Shown in pieces: positions 63,877 to 64,000 of a stretch of 64,000 bases of DNA. A model generated the notes under the pieces. The model had not been told where the DNA came from. It made no database searches and was given only the letters and a program-made list of their open reading frames with translations. The stretch comes from Cryobacterium tagatosivorans (GTDB taxonomy: Bacteria; Actinomycetota; Actinomycetes; Actinomycetales; Microbacteriaceae). Numbering within the stretch: position 1 is the first letter of the stretch; each line of letters opens with the position of its first letter. The position numbers were made by a program, and so were the translations under genes. The DNA is taken from NCBI RefSeq assembly GCF_004402215.1, contig NZ_SOEZ01000076.1, forward strand, positions 43,047-107,046, given 5' to 3'.

Positions 63877-64000
63877 GCGGCCCAAGATACACCGGCGCCG
63901 CCCGCGCGGATGCCCCGTCCGGCGAGACCCGCCCGAGCGGATGCCCCGTCCGGCGGGACCCGGTCGCGCGCGCGCGGCCCGGCGCCCGGCCCGGCGCCGG

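Overview
The window is high-G+C actinobacterial chromosome, most likely from the family Microbacteriaceae. The signs are a mycothiol-dependent formaldehyde dehydrogenase, the very large actinobacterial-type NAD-glutamate dehydrogenase, two DUF2510 membrane proteins, a DUF222/13E12 HNH gene, a leaderless-type promoter, and the dispersed intergenic repeat TCTCGACARGCTCGACC familiar from Micrococcales. No rRNA, tRNA, CRISPR array, phage or complete insertion sequence was recognised. Most genes are chromosomal catabolic modules, with a repeat-rich, gene-poor accessory stretch at about 29-46 kb.

Layout. 1-8.4 kb: glycolate/lactate module (glxR 3' end, gcl, glycerate kinase, fused FAD/Fe-S 2-hydroxyacid oxidase, lactate/glycolate permease), then ldh on the opposite strand. 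9.8-11.5 kb: mscR and a metallo-beta-lactamase-fold hydrolase for mycothiol-dependent formaldehyde oxidation. 11.9-16.8 kb: 180-kDa-class NAD-glutamate dehydrogenase. 17.0-19.5 kb: a lower-GC SRA-HNH modification-dependent nuclease, a DUF2510 protein and decayed SDR/TetR remnants. 19.5-28.4 kb: an amino-sugar (galactosamine/GalNAc-type) regulon with ABC binding protein and two permeases, DeoR regulator, KbaY/KbaZ-type aldolase subunits, AgaS-type SIS protein and a BadF-type sugar kinase. 28.4-46 kb: quinone oxidoreductase, 13E12 HNH protein, small membrane proteins, P-loop kinase, an unclassified 655-aa protein, glycosyltransferase, DinB/DUF664 protein, pRiA4b-ORF3 protein, EEP-family protein, a truncated HNH gene, two NERD proteins flanking a frameshifted FAD oxidase, and many tandem repeats. 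46-52 kb: TctCBA tripartite tricarboxylate transporter with a divergent CitA/CitB-type two-component system. 52-61 kb: MFS transporter plus a glutarate/5-aminovalerate-like module (glutaryl-CoA dehydrogenase, aldehyde dehydrogenase, class III aminotransferase, PucR regulator, CaiB/BaiF CoA-transferase). 61-64 kb: zinc alcohol dehydrogenase, RraA-family protein, DUF1801 protein. From 63877 to 64000 I see no gene.

How the parts work together. Three self-contained catabolic circuits can be read. (1) Glycolate import, oxidation to glyoxylate, carboligation to tartronate semialdehyde, reduction to glycerate and phosphorylation. (2) Amino-sugar uptake, phosphorylation, AgaS isomerisation/deamination and aldol cleavage, under a DeoR protein whose putative half-sites (AARTGNGCA) lie before both the transporter and the regulator. 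(3) An amine to semialdehyde to dicarboxylate to dicarboxyl-CoA to enoyl-CoA route whose two transcription units share the near-identical site GGATGGAYYATCCA, a candidate PucR operator.

The most unusual feature is structural. Several unrelated genes end in short tandem repeats that span the stop codon with periods of 8, 14 or 16 bp, so that stop codons recur in all three reading frames. Alongside them are at least five sequence families of long intergenic hairpins, repeated at distant loci, and short-repeat expansions inside linkers of otherwise ordinary enzymes.
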